Under the pieces are notes generated by a model that did not search any database, had not been told where the DNA came from, and worked only from the letters and a program-made list of their open reading frames with translations. Shown one piece after another: positions 9,134 through 18,953 of a DNA stretch of 64,000 nucleotides (positions are counted from its first letter, which is position 1; each line of letters begins with the position of its first letter). The DNA lies in assembly GCF_900104795.1 (NCBI RefSeq), contig NZ_FNTG01000001.1:3472001-3536000 (forward strand), given 5' to 3'. A program made the translations under genes and the position numbers. This DNA is from Burkholderia sp. WP9 (GTDB lineage Bacteria > Pseudomonadota > Gammaproteobacteria > Burkholderiales > Burkholderiaceae).

Positions 9134-10753
9134 TCAATTAAACGGTTTCTCGTCAGTCGCAAGATTGCGCTTTTTGTCGAGGTCATCTGGGGGAGTAATC
9201 AGAACCAATTCTGCATTTCCCCTCGCATCCCGCATGACAGCAGCACTTGCCTTCCCATCCTGGAAGCCGGCAATGAGTGACAGCGCAAGCTGCACGGCTC
9301 CTGAGGTGACCCCAGTGTTGCCGAGTCGGTAGCCAACGTCGTAGCCCTCCTTCACGTCACCCGTTGATGGAGCTTCGGGTTCTGTGCCCAGAGCCTGGGT
9401 AAGTGGGATCACAGATTCCCTGTTTCCAGTCGTATCGAAAAGGACCCGTGCGGGTCTCACCACGGAGTTACCTGTCCCGACCATCCGCTGCCAACCCTCC
9501 CGAAGCGCGGCCGCCTGCGCTTGCTCCCGCAAGGGGGCGCCATGCTTATCGGCCAAGTGCACCTGCACTGGCCTTTCAAGGTATCCAACGACGGGCGCTT
9601 CGTCATACTCCTTCAATTGCCACTCCGTCCATCGGACAGGAGTCCAGGGGGTGGGCTGGTACTCGCCGGGTCCTTTGTTCTGTGTCTGTTTCCAAAGCTC
9701 GGGCACCCGCGCGCGCCACCACTCAGAGGTCATCGTGCCTGGCGTAGAAGGTGCGTTCACTCCATGTGCGGCCGCCTCGGCCCCATAGTGCTTGTCGAAC
9801 GCTTGAGTATCGTCCCAGTAAAAGTTCCACAGCTTGACAGCGTCAAACTGGACTTCACGAGTATCAATGCTTCCTGGCTCTTTAACAGCGAATGGCCTCA
9901 GACGATCAACCCGGTCCGGGCACGTCACGAAAAGCGCGACATTGCTATCGAATACAGCGGGAACCACCGCCGTGTCCGGCAGTAGACCAGAGCCAGGCTT
10001 TCCGAGCAGTTTTCGGGTAACCATACCGTCACGCGCGAAGACGATCGCAGCGGGCGCGTCCGGGTTTTCGTCGAAGAATCTGAAAACGTCGGCCAGCGAT
10101 AGACCCGCGCCATCAACGGCCTGCTGGGTCATAAACAGGTGGAACGGCAAACTTCCAGCCTGGCGAGCCTCGGCGATTGAAAACGCGGCTCCATTCTCGC
10201 TTTCCGGATCTTTTGCTGGGCCGTAGGCGAAAACCGGTAAGGGCGTGTAGTCGACAGCGCGTCCCGCACCTAGCTTGAGAGCAAGTCCACTACGCATCGT
10301 AGACAAGGATGACTTGTTGGTCCAGGTTGCCGGATAGTCAGATGCTTTACTGGAAAAGATAGATGCATGGGTCTCCGCCTTAGCAGCGAGATGCTCAAGA
10401 ATTTCGGAGCCGGTTAGCGTGTCCACTGTGATTCCAACACCACGCACCTGCAATCGGGTGACGGGTTTGCCATATTCCGCCGATGCATCCACAAGTTGCG
10501 GCACAGGAGCGGTCGTTCTGGGAGCCGCTTTGGCCGAGCGCGCGCCTCCCCACAACCAGGCGCACATTGCAACTCCGATTAAGATGAGGATGACTACAGA
10601 GATTTTTACTGCCGATGCCATCGCCAAGGTATCCCCCAAAATTCGTATGATCGGTTGACTTGTTGCGTAAAGGAGGGCTGCAGCGACGACAACCAAGCCG
10701 GTGATCGTAAAAACCGCTTCGAGTTTTCTAGGGCGATCATCGTGGCAAACCAT
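9134..10753 (-). CDS. tla3: Tla3-type T6SS lipase adaptor (DUF2875-like)
   Basis: A 539-aa protein that resembles the DUF2875/Tla3 family, the adaptor that loads Tle3 onto VgrG. It has two N-terminal hydrophobic segments (about residues 11-30 and 47-68), then a large soluble domain. Its start overlaps the tle3-type stop by 17 bases, the tight coupling expected for an effector and its adaptor. Assignment rests on family resemblance plus the exact neighbourhood (Tle3-like lipase upstream, VgrG at the head of the operon). No catalytic motif is expected. Confidence 0.8.
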   Translation of the reverse strand: MVCHDDRPRKLEAVFTITGLVVVAAALLYATSQPIIRILGDTLAMASAVKISVVILILIGVAMCAWLWGGARSAKAAPRTTAPVPQLVDASAEYGKPVTRLQVRGVGITVDTLTGSEILEHLAAKAETHASIFSSKASDYPATWTNKSSLSTMRSGLALKLGAGRAVDYTPLPVFAYGPAKDPESENGAAFSIAEARQAGSLPFHLFMTQQAVDGAGLSLADVFRFFDENPDAPAAIVFARDGMVTRKLLGKPGSGLLPDTAVVPAVFDSNVALFVTCPDRVDRLRPFAVKEPGSIDTREVQFDAVKLWNFYWDDTQAFDKHYGAEAAAHGVNAPSTPGTMTSEWWRARVPELWKQTQNKGPGEYQPTPWTPVRWTEWQLKEYDEAPVVGYLERPVQVHLADKHGAPLREQAQAAALREGWQRMVGTGNSVVRPARVLFDTTGNRESVIPLTQALGTEPEAPSTGDVKEGYDVGYRLGNTGVTSGAVQLALSLIAGFQDGKASAAVMRDARGNAELVLITPPDDLDKKRNLATDEKPFN

Positions 10754-12827
10754 TGAAATTCCAGTTTATTGGAGGCATCACCGGCTTTTCCGGGTTACTT
10801 CGTTGATTGGTCGTCTCACTTACCACGAGACTTGGCAGACTCGCTGTGGCCACCGAATCAGGGAGCGTTCCAGACGAGTAGTAGCTACATGCCGCAACCA
10901 CGAGTTCACTACCCTCTTTCATCTCCTTGAATTTCGGAAGGTTCTTGATCGTACTTAGCGGAGTCTTCCAGTCCGCGATCGCCAACCACAGAGTCTGCCA
11001 ATCCTTGTTATCCAACGTTTTTGCCTGTCCGATAGCGACGTCCATAGACGTTCCCCATCGCTGATTCCATGGGTCTCGAAGTATGGCGGAATGGTACGAG
11101 TTCTCGGAAAGCACCTTGGTTGGGTCACCATTCTTTTTCGTCAATGACTCGGGATCCTGAGACATGCGTGCCCTTGCCTCGTTTGGGGTTTCCTCACGCC
11201 ACGCAGTGGTAGTCCCAAATCCAACACTCTGAAACTGGACTTCACGGGTCTGGTCGTCGAGGCTCTTCCCAGCATTAAATTGGGCTTTGAGGCTGTCAAC
11301 CGTCGAATCAGAAGTTATTGGAATCTGCTTCCACTGTAGTGATGCGTATGAATTGCCCAGCGCGAGATCCTGGCTGACGGCATCCGGAGCCTCCATCCCA
11401 GAACCGACCTTCGCTTCCTCGCCATGCAGCCGTGGTACGAAGGCAGGTTTAAGTTCATCGCCATTAATGTTCCGCTTCCCGATGTCAGGGATGTCCGTGA
11501 CCTTGGGAGGTGAACCAACGAGGATAGGTTTGGCCACGTTGTCGGAGAGTGCCCATACGCGCTGACGGAAATTAAACTGCGCGAGCGTGTTCATGGCCGA
11601 ATACGTATTGCTCGCGCGCTGGGGGCGAGTATGGTTTCCGTCCCAGAAATACTCTTCACCGTCTAGCGTATCGGGAATACCAAACTTTCCTACCCCGAGC
11701 ACGTTGGGCAACCCTACTGTCCCGTCGGACGGACAGAAGTAAAGATATACGCGCCCCCGATTGTCGCGTTCGTCGAACGTTATCGGTTTTTTATTCAAAT
11801 CCAGACGCTTCCCCGCTTTCGGGCTCCAATCGTGTCCAGCACGGCCGCCAGACTTCCCATTCGTATAGACCAGTTCGCTGAGATCGGGCAGCTTATAGGG
11901 CGCTTTGGTGCACTCGGATACGATGTTGACCAACGTTTGAAGCTTTGCCTGAACCGTCTGTATGGGCGCATCTGGCTGTGCGATGCTGTTCATCCAGTGG
12001 CGGTCCTCGTTGAACGAGTAGGGGCTATCGACGAGAATCAGACAATCGGCGTAGCGCTTTCCTTCATCGTGCAACATTGCCTGTGCAAGGAGCGTGATCA
12101 TCGTACCCTGACTGTGCGCCATGACAGTAATGGTCTCGTCCGGCGCGACGGAACGGATCGCTGAAATCAGCATGGCCATCCGTTTCGCCGCAAGGACCTG
12201 ATAGAGGCGATTAGGACTCGATCCAGAATACTGATAGTTGCTCATCGCGGTCTCAAGTATCCGGCGACTCGCCCAGCTTGACTTCCAGCCAGCACCGAAC
12301 ATATCGGGCAAATTGGCCGTCGCGTTATTGAACATGCCTCCAGCTTTGGCGAAGTGAGCGTCCAGACGATTGCCTCTCACGTCCTGATACTGCGTCCTCA
12401 GCCTTTCCGGTTGATTGGACTTGCCTTTGAGGATTTCTTTATCGGTTGCCCGGTAGCCCCAGTAAAAAGGAATGAAAACGGAGTGGGCGGCTGAACCGTC
12501 GCGTGAGTACAGGAAAGTATCCGGGTCGCTGAGCGCGTCGATCTGAGAGCCGGTCTTGCCTTTTGCTTTATCGGCCTGTGCCTGCTTATACATGGCACCG
12601 TAAGTACCTTTGTTCAGGTCCGCGCGGCTCAGACGATCGTTAAGGCCCTGACAAAGACCTTCTTCGACCGTCTCGTAATTGGCACCAGGATCATTGACCC
12701 CGTGCGAAAAGATCACGATACCCGGCAGGTCATTAGGGCGTGGAACTTGACGATCATTGGTCCGACCGGGCAACGTTGTGGCCACCCCCGAGCCGATCAC
12801 GCTATGGCTTTTAGTATTTTCGGTCAT
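10737..12827 (-). CDS. tle3: T6SS phospholipase effector, Tle3 family
   Basis: A 696-aa alpha/beta-hydrolase toxin. The N-terminal core shows IVIFSHGVNDPGANYE near residue 35 and the nucleophile elbow AHSQG with Ser239, a G-to-A variant of GxSxG that I read directly. Tle3 effectors hydrolyse membrane lipids of rival bacteria after T6SS delivery. There is no signal peptide, as expected for a VgrG-loaded cargo. It begins 13 bases after the vgrG stop and overlaps the adaptor gene. The C-terminal half has no motif I can name but fits the length of Tle3 proteins. Confidence 0.85.
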   Translation of the reverse strand: MTENTKSHSVIGSGVATTLPGRTNDRQVPRPNDLPGIVIFSHGVNDPGANYETVEEGLCQGLNDRLSRADLNKGTYGAMYKQAQADKAKGKTGSQIDALSDPDTFLYSRDGSAAHSVFIPFYWGYRATDKEILKGKSNQPERLRTQYQDVRGNRLDAHFAKAGGMFNNATANLPDMFGAGWKSSWASRRILETAMSNYQYSGSSPNRLYQVLAAKRMAMLISAIRSVAPDETITVMAHSQGTMITLLAQAMLHDEGKRYADCLILVDSPYSFNEDRHWMNSIAQPDAPIQTVQAKLQTLVNIVSECTKAPYKLPDLSELVYTNGKSGGRAGHDWSPKAGKRLDLNKKPITFDERDNRGRVYLYFCPSDGTVGLPNVLGVGKFGIPDTLDGEEYFWDGNHTRPQRASNTYSAMNTLAQFNFRQRVWALSDNVAKPILVGSPPKVTDIPDIGKRNINGDELKPAFVPRLHGEEAKVGSGMEAPDAVSQDLALGNSYASLQWKQIPITSDSTVDSLKAQFNAGKSLDDQTREVQFQSVGFGTTTAWREETPNEARARMSQDPESLTKKNGDPTKVLSENSYHSAILRDPWNQRWGTSMDVAIGQAKTLDNKDWQTLWLAIADWKTPLSTIKNLPKFKEMKEGSELVVAACSYYSSGTLPDSVATASLPSLVVSETTNQRSNPEKPVMPPINWNFNGLPR

Positions 12828-12839
12828 TGTGCTTCTCGT

Positions 12840-15632
12840 CTAGAGGTCCGGTTGCAGAATATCGACCTTCAGAAACCTCATAGCGTCGTCTTTCAGGGTT
12901 TCCGTAAGCCCATTTGCGTCGGTAACCCCTTCAATTACCCGTCCATCGTCCGTTGTAATGCGGTACGCCTGGTTTACGGCTGGCAGCGGCGCGTCAGGCG
13001 TATCACCGGTAAAGTGCAAGCGGAAGCGCTGATCCGTCGGCTTGCTATTAAATGCGGTTTTCGGCGCGCTTTCCGTTGACGGACCGCCCCACTTGTGAGA
13101 AGCCGAGAGCAGGCTGATGTCCCCGTTGGTCCCGACTGTCACGCCGCCGCCGATCTTGATGTAGCTACCATCATCCGCAACGAATCGGATCGTAGGACCG
13201 GTGACGACAACTTCATTCTCGTTACTGCTGATCAGGACTCCCTTTTGCGCACTCGCAGTCAGAGAATCGGTCTGGGACTGGACGGTGACGGGGCCTTCGC
13301 CTGCGATTGCTTGAATGCCCTTTCCGCGAGCAAACAGTTGCATCCCCTGGCCCGCGGTTGCGTTCAGGCGCTGACCGCTCATCAATTGGAGATGTTGCTG
13401 GGCGACCTGATCGATATTTTCGCCTGCGTAAGTTACGTGGGTCTTCGGCGTTACGTTGACTGACCCGGCCTCGGCGCCGAAAGCCATCAGCGCTTGCGAA
13501 TTTCCCTCACCCGGCGAAGCCGCATTGCTACCGGGCTGCCATCCCTTCAAGGCGGTCGCGATCTCGCTCAGGCCTCGAGTATCCGCTGCAAGGCCACCAT
13601 GTTGACCCGCATAGTCCCCCAATGCCTTGAATAACTCGGAGCACTCCCCGAGCAACTGAATCAGCTCGGCGCGGTCAAGTTGATTCCCGCTCGCCTGATT
13701 ACGCGCATATGTCGTCAGCAAGATTCCCTGAGCTGCCCGCAAGGCAGCCGCCGCGTCGGTACGCAGTTCGGCCCCTTCTCCGCGCGGTTCTCCGTTGCCA
13801 TCGGTGCGCGGCTGAGTGAGATACCCAAGGTTGAGCTGACTGAAGGCATGTTCGCTCGCCAGTTGGCCGCTGACCTGCCCGGGGGTGTCGTCGAATCTGA
13901 GCTGGTTATAACGCGCCGCCTTAATTTCCTTCGTCTTGATCCCTGAGATGTACCGGTTACCCGGCAGAGAGCCGGTATGACTGAATGCGGCAGGTTTATT
14001 CGGCCCGTTATGCAGGACCCCCGTCACGAACATCTTGTCAGGGTCGCCATTAAGAAAGTCCAGTGAAACTTCCATACCGATCCGCGGCAATGAAGTGTGG
14101 CCGAAGCTCTGGCCCGCCAGGCTCGTGGTGACTCGCACATAGGCGCTATCCCGATCCGTGCCGCTGGCCCCGGCACCTTGTGCATGAGTATGGTCGTCTG
14201 GATCAAGGCCCTGAATCTGCACCTTGATCCGCCCCAATTCGTCGCAATGCACTTCTTCGCCTTCGGGGCCGACCACGAGAGCGGTGATCGGGTAGACGCG
14301 GGGAAGATCGACGCGCGGGTCGTACACAGGCGTAAGTGCTATGCCGCGCCGCACGCAAGTGAACGTGTTGTCATAGCGGGTTCCAACCGCGTCCGATGAA
14401 CTCGTTTGAGCAGACTTCGCGACAGTCGACAAGGGATCAAAGTGCCAGCGGTTGGCGTCGAACAATGCCTGCGCCCGCTCGTTCAGATCCTTGGGGAGAT
14501 TATTCTCGGCCCGATGGTGCAAACCGGTCACGATAAACTGTCGCTCACTTTCGGGATGCGCATCGACTTCTGGATGACCTGTTAGCTCGAACCAGCGACC
14601 AACCGCGAGATCCCGCACGCCGCTTGCCGCATATACGCTAACGGCCCGCAATTCGTGCGCAAGCATTCGCGCCTTGCCAAGCCTGTCGTAGTCGCTCCAC
14701 GAGTCGCCGGCGTGCGGCACGTCAATCACGCTATCCGATAGAAGTTGCGACAGATCGTTGCCCGTCGGGCCTTGATCGACGATATTGGACTCGGACGCCT
14801 GCGCCATGGTCCCCGTCTTGTAGTCCCAGCTCGCGCGCTGCACATTGCCTGGCACCAGTTGCTGCGAGGCCGACCACAAGGTGACCGAATCGCGCTCCTC
14901 GGTCGCGGCATCGCGGTGGTAGCGAATCGTGCCTGCGGCCGATTCAGGCAGCTTCATGGAATCGTCGAACAGCACCAGCGTGTGCACCGGCGTATCGCTG
15001 CTGCCGCTGTCGGACGGTGCCGCCCCACGTTTGCCCGCCGCAGTGAACCACGCTATCCCATCGCGACGGCAGAGACGCCGGATAAAGTCGGCGTCAGATT
15101 CGTGAAACTGGAAAATCAGTTCACGCACCGGATACTGGCTCCGGTTTATGCCAGACAGATCGAAATCAAATGCGCTCGCAAGTGCGGGGCTTTTCTTTTG
15201 CCATTCCCGAAGCAATATCTCAATAACATCCGGTACGTTCTTTGTGCGGAATATTCGGGTATTGACGCGTCGCTCCAGAACCGACAGGGCGTCGCGAATA
15301 GTGAGCTGATATGTCGCCAGCGATCCGTCGGATTGTCCCGCGCGCGCGTCTGTCACAAGCCCGCAAATCTGGTGTATCGCTCCGCGATCGGTTACGAGCT
15401 GGACAGAAACAGGTAATCCGATAAAGGCCTTGAGCGGCAGGTCAGCGCGTGTTGACACGCATGTCAGGTGGCCTTCGATACCGGCGCATAAACCCTCGCT
15501 GATGTCGATGCGCTGGATTACCAGCACCTGTTCGAGCGCTTTCTGAGCATGTCCCCACTGCAGGCGAATGGGACGATTGTTCTGATCGAGGACACCGGAA
15601 GCGAATGCCCGCAATAGATCCGCAGAATTCAC
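12840..15632 (-). CDS. vgrG: VgrG spike protein with C-terminal extension
   Basis: A 930-aa T6SS spike subunit. Order of parts: the gp27-like domain (residues 1-~400, including FQFHESDADFIRRLCRRDGI), a gp5 OB-fold near 430-550 (GRIKVQIQGLDPDDHTHAQG, then GMEVSLDFLNGDPD), and a DUF2345-type beta-prism stretch (THVTYAGENIDQVAQQ onward). The last ~65 residues, with TDDGRVIEGVTDANGLTETL, look like a transthyretin-like module of the sort that docks effectors or adaptors. It heads the operon for the lipase, adaptor and PAAR tip, so that tail is the likely contact for the Tla3-type protein. Confidence 0.93.
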   Translation of the reverse strand: MNSADLLRAFASGVLDQNNRPIRLQWGHAQKALEQVLVIQRIDISEGLCAGIEGHLTCVSTRADLPLKAFIGLPVSVQLVTDRGAIHQICGLVTDARAGQSDGSLATYQLTIRDALSVLERRVNTRIFRTKNVPDVIEILLREWQKKSPALASAFDFDLSGINRSQYPVRELIFQFHESDADFIRRLCRRDGIAWFTAAGKRGAAPSDSGSSDTPVHTLVLFDDSMKLPESAAGTIRYHRDAATEERDSVTLWSASQQLVPGNVQRASWDYKTGTMAQASESNIVDQGPTGNDLSQLLSDSVIDVPHAGDSWSDYDRLGKARMLAHELRAVSVYAASGVRDLAVGRWFELTGHPEVDAHPESERQFIVTGLHHRAENNLPKDLNERAQALFDANRWHFDPLSTVAKSAQTSSSDAVGTRYDNTFTCVRRGIALTPVYDPRVDLPRVYPITALVVGPEGEEVHCDELGRIKVQIQGLDPDDHTHAQGAGASGTDRDSAYVRVTTSLAGQSFGHTSLPRIGMEVSLDFLNGDPDKMFVTGVLHNGPNKPAAFSHTGSLPGNRYISGIKTKEIKAARYNQLRFDDTPGQVSGQLASEHAFSQLNLGYLTQPRTDGNGEPRGEGAELRTDAAAALRAAQGILLTTYARNQASGNQLDRAELIQLLGECSELFKALGDYAGQHGGLAADTRGLSEIATALKGWQPGSNAASPGEGNSQALMAFGAEAGSVNVTPKTHVTYAGENIDQVAQQHLQLMSGQRLNATAGQGMQLFARGKGIQAIAGEGPVTVQSQTDSLTASAQKGVLISSNENEVVVTGPTIRFVADDGSYIKIGGGVTVGTNGDISLLSASHKWGGPSTESAPKTAFNSKPTDQRFRLHFTGDTPDAPLPAVNQAYRITTDDGRVIEGVTDANGLTETLKDDAMRFLKVDILQPDL

Positions 15633-16357
15633 AGTTAATCTCTTGGAGTTCTTTGCTGATCGACCTTAACCGCCGTCCAGCCTTTGATTGATCGTCCACG
15701 TCGCCCGGGTTCGTCAATTCATCGACCGGAGAAACGCAATTCGTCTGATTTTAGCAAACTCGATATTGCGCAACATGTTCGACACAAAATTTATCAGCCC
15801 CTCCAAACGGCCACTTGATTTCGGCGCTTAAAGAAAATAGAAGAATTCCTTTCTTCAATCGACCTCCAGGAAAGAGCGACTACAATCAAACTGCCAGCTC
15901 ATTTATGCGGACTGGCTAAATCAAACGTCTTGCTCAAAAAATACTGCTCGTTCGCCCCGACTGTTTTCCAGCGACGTTGTCGTATTACGATGCTGCGTTT
16001 TATACCGCGTTATCCAGACCGTAAGCTCCGTGTCGCAAATCGGAGAAATCGGACGTATCCGCAGAGACCGGCGTGCCACAGGAGCACTTTAGGCGTCACC
16101 CGTTCGCCTCCCTTCGCTGTGGATCAGCTCACGATGGGACTTGCATCCACAAGATTGCGCCCATGCTGGGCGCACAAAGCAAAAAGCAAAAAGCAAAAAG
16201 CCCGGTCCTTGCGACCGGGCTTTTTGCTTTTCAGCCTCCCCAAAGGCACTGCAAGGTCCAACCAACCTTCGCGCGCCCGCCTTCCGATACCATGTCGGCT
16301 GCCCTCGCCGCCCTCCATGCGGCGCAAAGCTTTGCACTTCCCCGCACCGACAAAAAC
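15633..16357. other. Intergenic region upstream of vgrG with repeated terminator
   Basis: 725 bp. It holds the vgrG upstream region (AT-rich around 15730-15930), an unassigned GC-rich stretch, three tandem copies of an AGCAAAA-type heptamer at about 16178-16200 and the second copy of the tRNA-Lys terminator (16190-16232). Long ORFs across it run through the terminator and are not credible genes. Confidence 0.55.
16190..16232 (+). repeat. 43-bp direct repeat, right copy (terminator sequence)
   Basis: An exact copy of 8036-8078, including the full 18-bp stem-loop. It is preceded by extra tandem AGCAAAA units that suggest replication slippage. No tRNA sequence accompanies it. Confidence 0.9.
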
Positions 16358-18220
16358 ATGCACACGATCGACCGCCCCGCTCGCCGCTCCTTCTGGCAGC
16401 GGGCCTTGTCATGGGATCTCAACGATCCTCGCCTGAGCGCCGCCGCACGCGTGTGGGTCCCGGTCCTCTTCGGCTTGTGGTCGCTTTTCCTCGGCCAGGA
16501 CCGCAATTGGGACGGGTTCAACTATCACCAGTACAACGGCTTCGCGTTCCTGAACGACAAGCTGCATACCGATTTCGCGCCGGCCGGCATGCAGACCTAC
16601 TTCAATCCGATGCTCGACGTCTTCTACTACGCGTTGAACCGGACGTTTCCCGCGCCGCTGGCGGGCTTCATCATGGGCACGCTGCACGGCCTCAATTTCG
16701 TGCTGTTGCTGTCGATCATCCGGCGAACCCTGCCGCAACTGCCCCCCGAAGACGCGAACCGCACGCCTCTACTGCTTGCCGCAGCCGGCATCCTGACAGC
16801 GAATTTTCTGTCCGGCTTCGGCAATTCCATGGGCGACGACACGACCACGCTGTTCGTGCTCGCCGCGCTGCTGCTCATCTTGCATCTGTGGGACCGGTTG
16901 GCAACGTGGTCGGCGGCCACCGCTGCGGGACTCGTAAGCGCGGGCCTCGTCGCCGGCCTTGGCATGGGCCTCAAGCTGACCAATGCGCCGTTTGCCCTCG
17001 CCCTTTGCGCAGGGTTGCTGCTGTTGCCAGCAACACCGTTCGCGCGCGTGCGCGCCGCTTTCCTGTTCGGCGTGGGCGCTCTCGCCGGCTTGCTGGCTGC
17101 GGGCGGCTACTGGATGGCAGTAATGTGGCACACGTTCGGCAACCCGTTCTTTCCACAGTTCAGCTCGATCTTCCCCAATCCGCTCAGCCCGCCGAGCGGC
17201 GTCGCGGATCAATCGTGGCTGCCGAAAAACGCGCGCGAATACATTCTCTGGCCTTTCGTCTTTGCATTCGATTCGAAGCGCGTCGGACAAGCACGCCTGC
17301 ATCAGATCATCTGGCCTGTCGTGTACGTGCTGTTCTGGATGCTGGCCGCCACCCGGCTCGCGGAGCTATTGCGCCGCAGGCCTCGAACCCGGCGACTGAG
17401 TTCGCGAGCGGCATACGTCACGACTTTCGTGGCGCTGGGCTACTTCCTGTGGATGATTCTGTTCAGCATCTACCGCTACGTCGTTCCGATCGAAACACTG
17501 ACGCCGCTCGTCGCGTATCTGCTGCTCGACCAGCTATTGCCTTACCTGACGGCGCGACGGGTCGCCGCATGGTTGCTCTGCATGACGACGATGGTTGTCG
17601 TGGCCGGCGGCGTCGAGACTTGGGGACACGAGCGCTGGGCAAGGTCGGCCTTCCGTGCCGATGTGCCCGCTTTGACTAGCCCTCAGAACACGACGGCGGT
17701 TATTGTCGGCGGGAATCCGCCATGGGGCTGGATCGTGCAGTTCTTTCCCGTGTCGGTCTCGTTCACGCAGATCGACGGCAGCTTTCCCTACTCGCCGCAA
17801 TTCGATCAGCACATAGCGGAGCTTGTGCGTTCTCGCGGCGGTCCCGCGTATGCGATCATCGAAGGCCGACATAACTGGCGCGTCGACAACGTGGCGAAGA
17901 TGGATCGGATCGCCAACGCCATCGGACTAACGGAGGGCGTGAAAGGCTGCAACACGATACAAGCCGCGATCGATCGCCTGCACCTTCACGCGAGCCTGCA
18001 ATGGACGCCAAACGCCGCCGACAATCGCATGTGCCGGCTCGACATCCGCCACGATGACGTGCGCGACGTGGCCGCGGAGAATGCTCAACTGATCGAACAG
18101 GCGCGTCCTGTTCTGGAGCGGCATGGCTTCACCATCGACGCCAATTCCTGCGCCACTTACCGCGCCTATGTCGGCCAAGGCGTCTTTCCGTACCAATGGT
18201 GCGGCATCACGCATCGCTAA
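16358..18220 (+). CDS. Polytopic membrane protein, possibly a glycosyltransferase-like enzyme
   Basis: About 620 aa from the ATG at 16358 (MHTIDRPARRSFWQR). It has around ten hydrophobic segments between residues 25 and 430 and a ~190-residue C-terminal soluble part. The early loop DRNWDGFNYHQYNGFAFLND, with acidic residues just after the first membrane span, recalls C-type membrane glycosyltransferases (PMT/GT39/GT87 type), whose catalytic Asp sits there. I cannot name a family. The frame is open upstream to 16073, but the terminator at 16190-16232 argues for a start at 16358 or at the ATG at 16292. No sugar-pathway neighbours help. Confidence 0.7.
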   Translation: MHTIDRPARRSFWQRALSWDLNDPRLSAAARVWVPVLFGLWSLFLGQDRNWDGFNYHQYNGFAFLNDKLHTDFAPAGMQTYFNPMLDVFYYALNRTFPAPLAGFIMGTLHGLNFVLLLSIIRRTLPQLPPEDANRTPLLLAAAGILTANFLSGFGNSMGDDTTTLFVLAALLLILHLWDRLATWSAATAAGLVSAGLVAGLGMGLKLTNAPFALALCAGLLLLPATPFARVRAAFLFGVGALAGLLAAGGYWMAVMWHTFGNPFFPQFSSIFPNPLSPPSGVADQSWLPKNAREYILWPFVFAFDSKRVGQARLHQIIWPVVYVLFWMLAATRLAELLRRRPRTRRLSSRAAYVTTFVALGYFLWMILFSIYRYVVPIETLTPLVAYLLLDQLLPYLTARRVAAWLLCMTTMVVVAGGVETWGHERWARSAFRADVPALTSPQNTTAVIVGGNPPWGWIVQFFPVSVSFTQIDGSFPYSPQFDQHIAELVRSRGGPAYAIIEGRHNWRVDNVAKMDRIANAIGLTEGVKGCNTIQAAIDRLHLHASLQWTPNAADNRMCRLDIRHDDVRDVAAENAQLIEQARPVLERHGFTIDANSCATYRAYVGQGVFPYQWCGITHR

Positions 18221-18344
18221 AACCGCAAGGCCCGGGGCGCAACATCACGGGCCGGCCATAGCAATTTCCTTCAATACACCCGGCACCCTCGCCCGATACC
18301 TTTGAGCGCCGCAGATCCTGCGCACTTCCGTATCGAGGCTTCCG

Positions 18345-18932
18345 ATGACCGCACTGCTCTCCATGGCCGCATTCGCGCTGGCCTGTTCTATTTCACCGGG
18401 CCCGGTGAATGTCGTCGCGCTCAGCGCCGGCGCGCAACATGGCCTGGCCGCGAGCATGCGGCATGTCACCGGCGCGACCGTCGGCTTCACTGTGCTGCTT
18501 CTGCTGATTGGCCTCGGGCTGCATGAACTGCTCGCCCGTTTCCCCGACCTGATCGCCATAGTCAAATGGGCCGGCGTGGGATTCCTGCTCTACATGGCCT
18601 ACAAACTCGCTGTCGACGACGGCCAGCTCGGCGCGGACAAGCCGGCGCGCGGACCGTCCTTCGCCTACGGCGCGGCCATGCAATGGCTCAATCCGAAAGC
18701 CTGGCTCGCATCGCTGGCCGGCATGGGTGCCTATGCAGCCGACGGCGACGGCAGGCTCATCGCGCAATTCACCGCGATGTACTTCGTGATCTGCTACCTG
18801 TCGATCGCCAGTTGGGCCTACGCCGGCACGTTCCTGCGCAAATACCTGCAGCAACCGCAGCGGGTGAGGCTCTTCAATCGCGTATTGGCGGCGTTGCTCG
18901 CGGCGAGCGCGCTGTATCTGCTCGCAGCTTGA
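18345..18932 (+). CDS. LysE/RhtB-family amino-acid exporter
   Basis: A 195-aa inner-membrane exporter. The family signature SPGPVNVVALSAGAQHG lies at residues ~17-33 and the conserved QWLNPKAWL motif near residue 110. About six hydrophobic segments are seen and length is standard. It converges with an AraC-type regulator 21 bases away, a common pairing for this family, so the regulator may control it. The exported substrate is not predictable. Confidence 0.9.
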   Translation: MTALLSMAAFALACSISPGPVNVVALSAGAQHGLAASMRHVTGATVGFTVLLLLIGLGLHELLARFPDLIAIVKWAGVGFLLYMAYKLAVDDGQLGADKPARGPSFAYGAAMQWLNPKAWLASLAGMGAYAADGDGRLIAQFTAMYFVICYLSIASWAYAGTFLRKYLQQPQRVRLFNRVLAALLAASALYLLAA

Positions 18933-18953
18933 CGCACGGCCGCCGCCACGGCT

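Noticed and set aside
7954..16232. Classical tRNA-integrated island with attL/attR
   Set aside because: The repeat covers only the terminator, no part of the tRNA gene is duplicated, and no integrase gene is present between the copies.
16073..16357. N-terminal extension of the polytopic membrane protein
   Set aside because: It runs through a perfect intrinsic terminator and tandem heptamers, and its sequence is repeat-derived.
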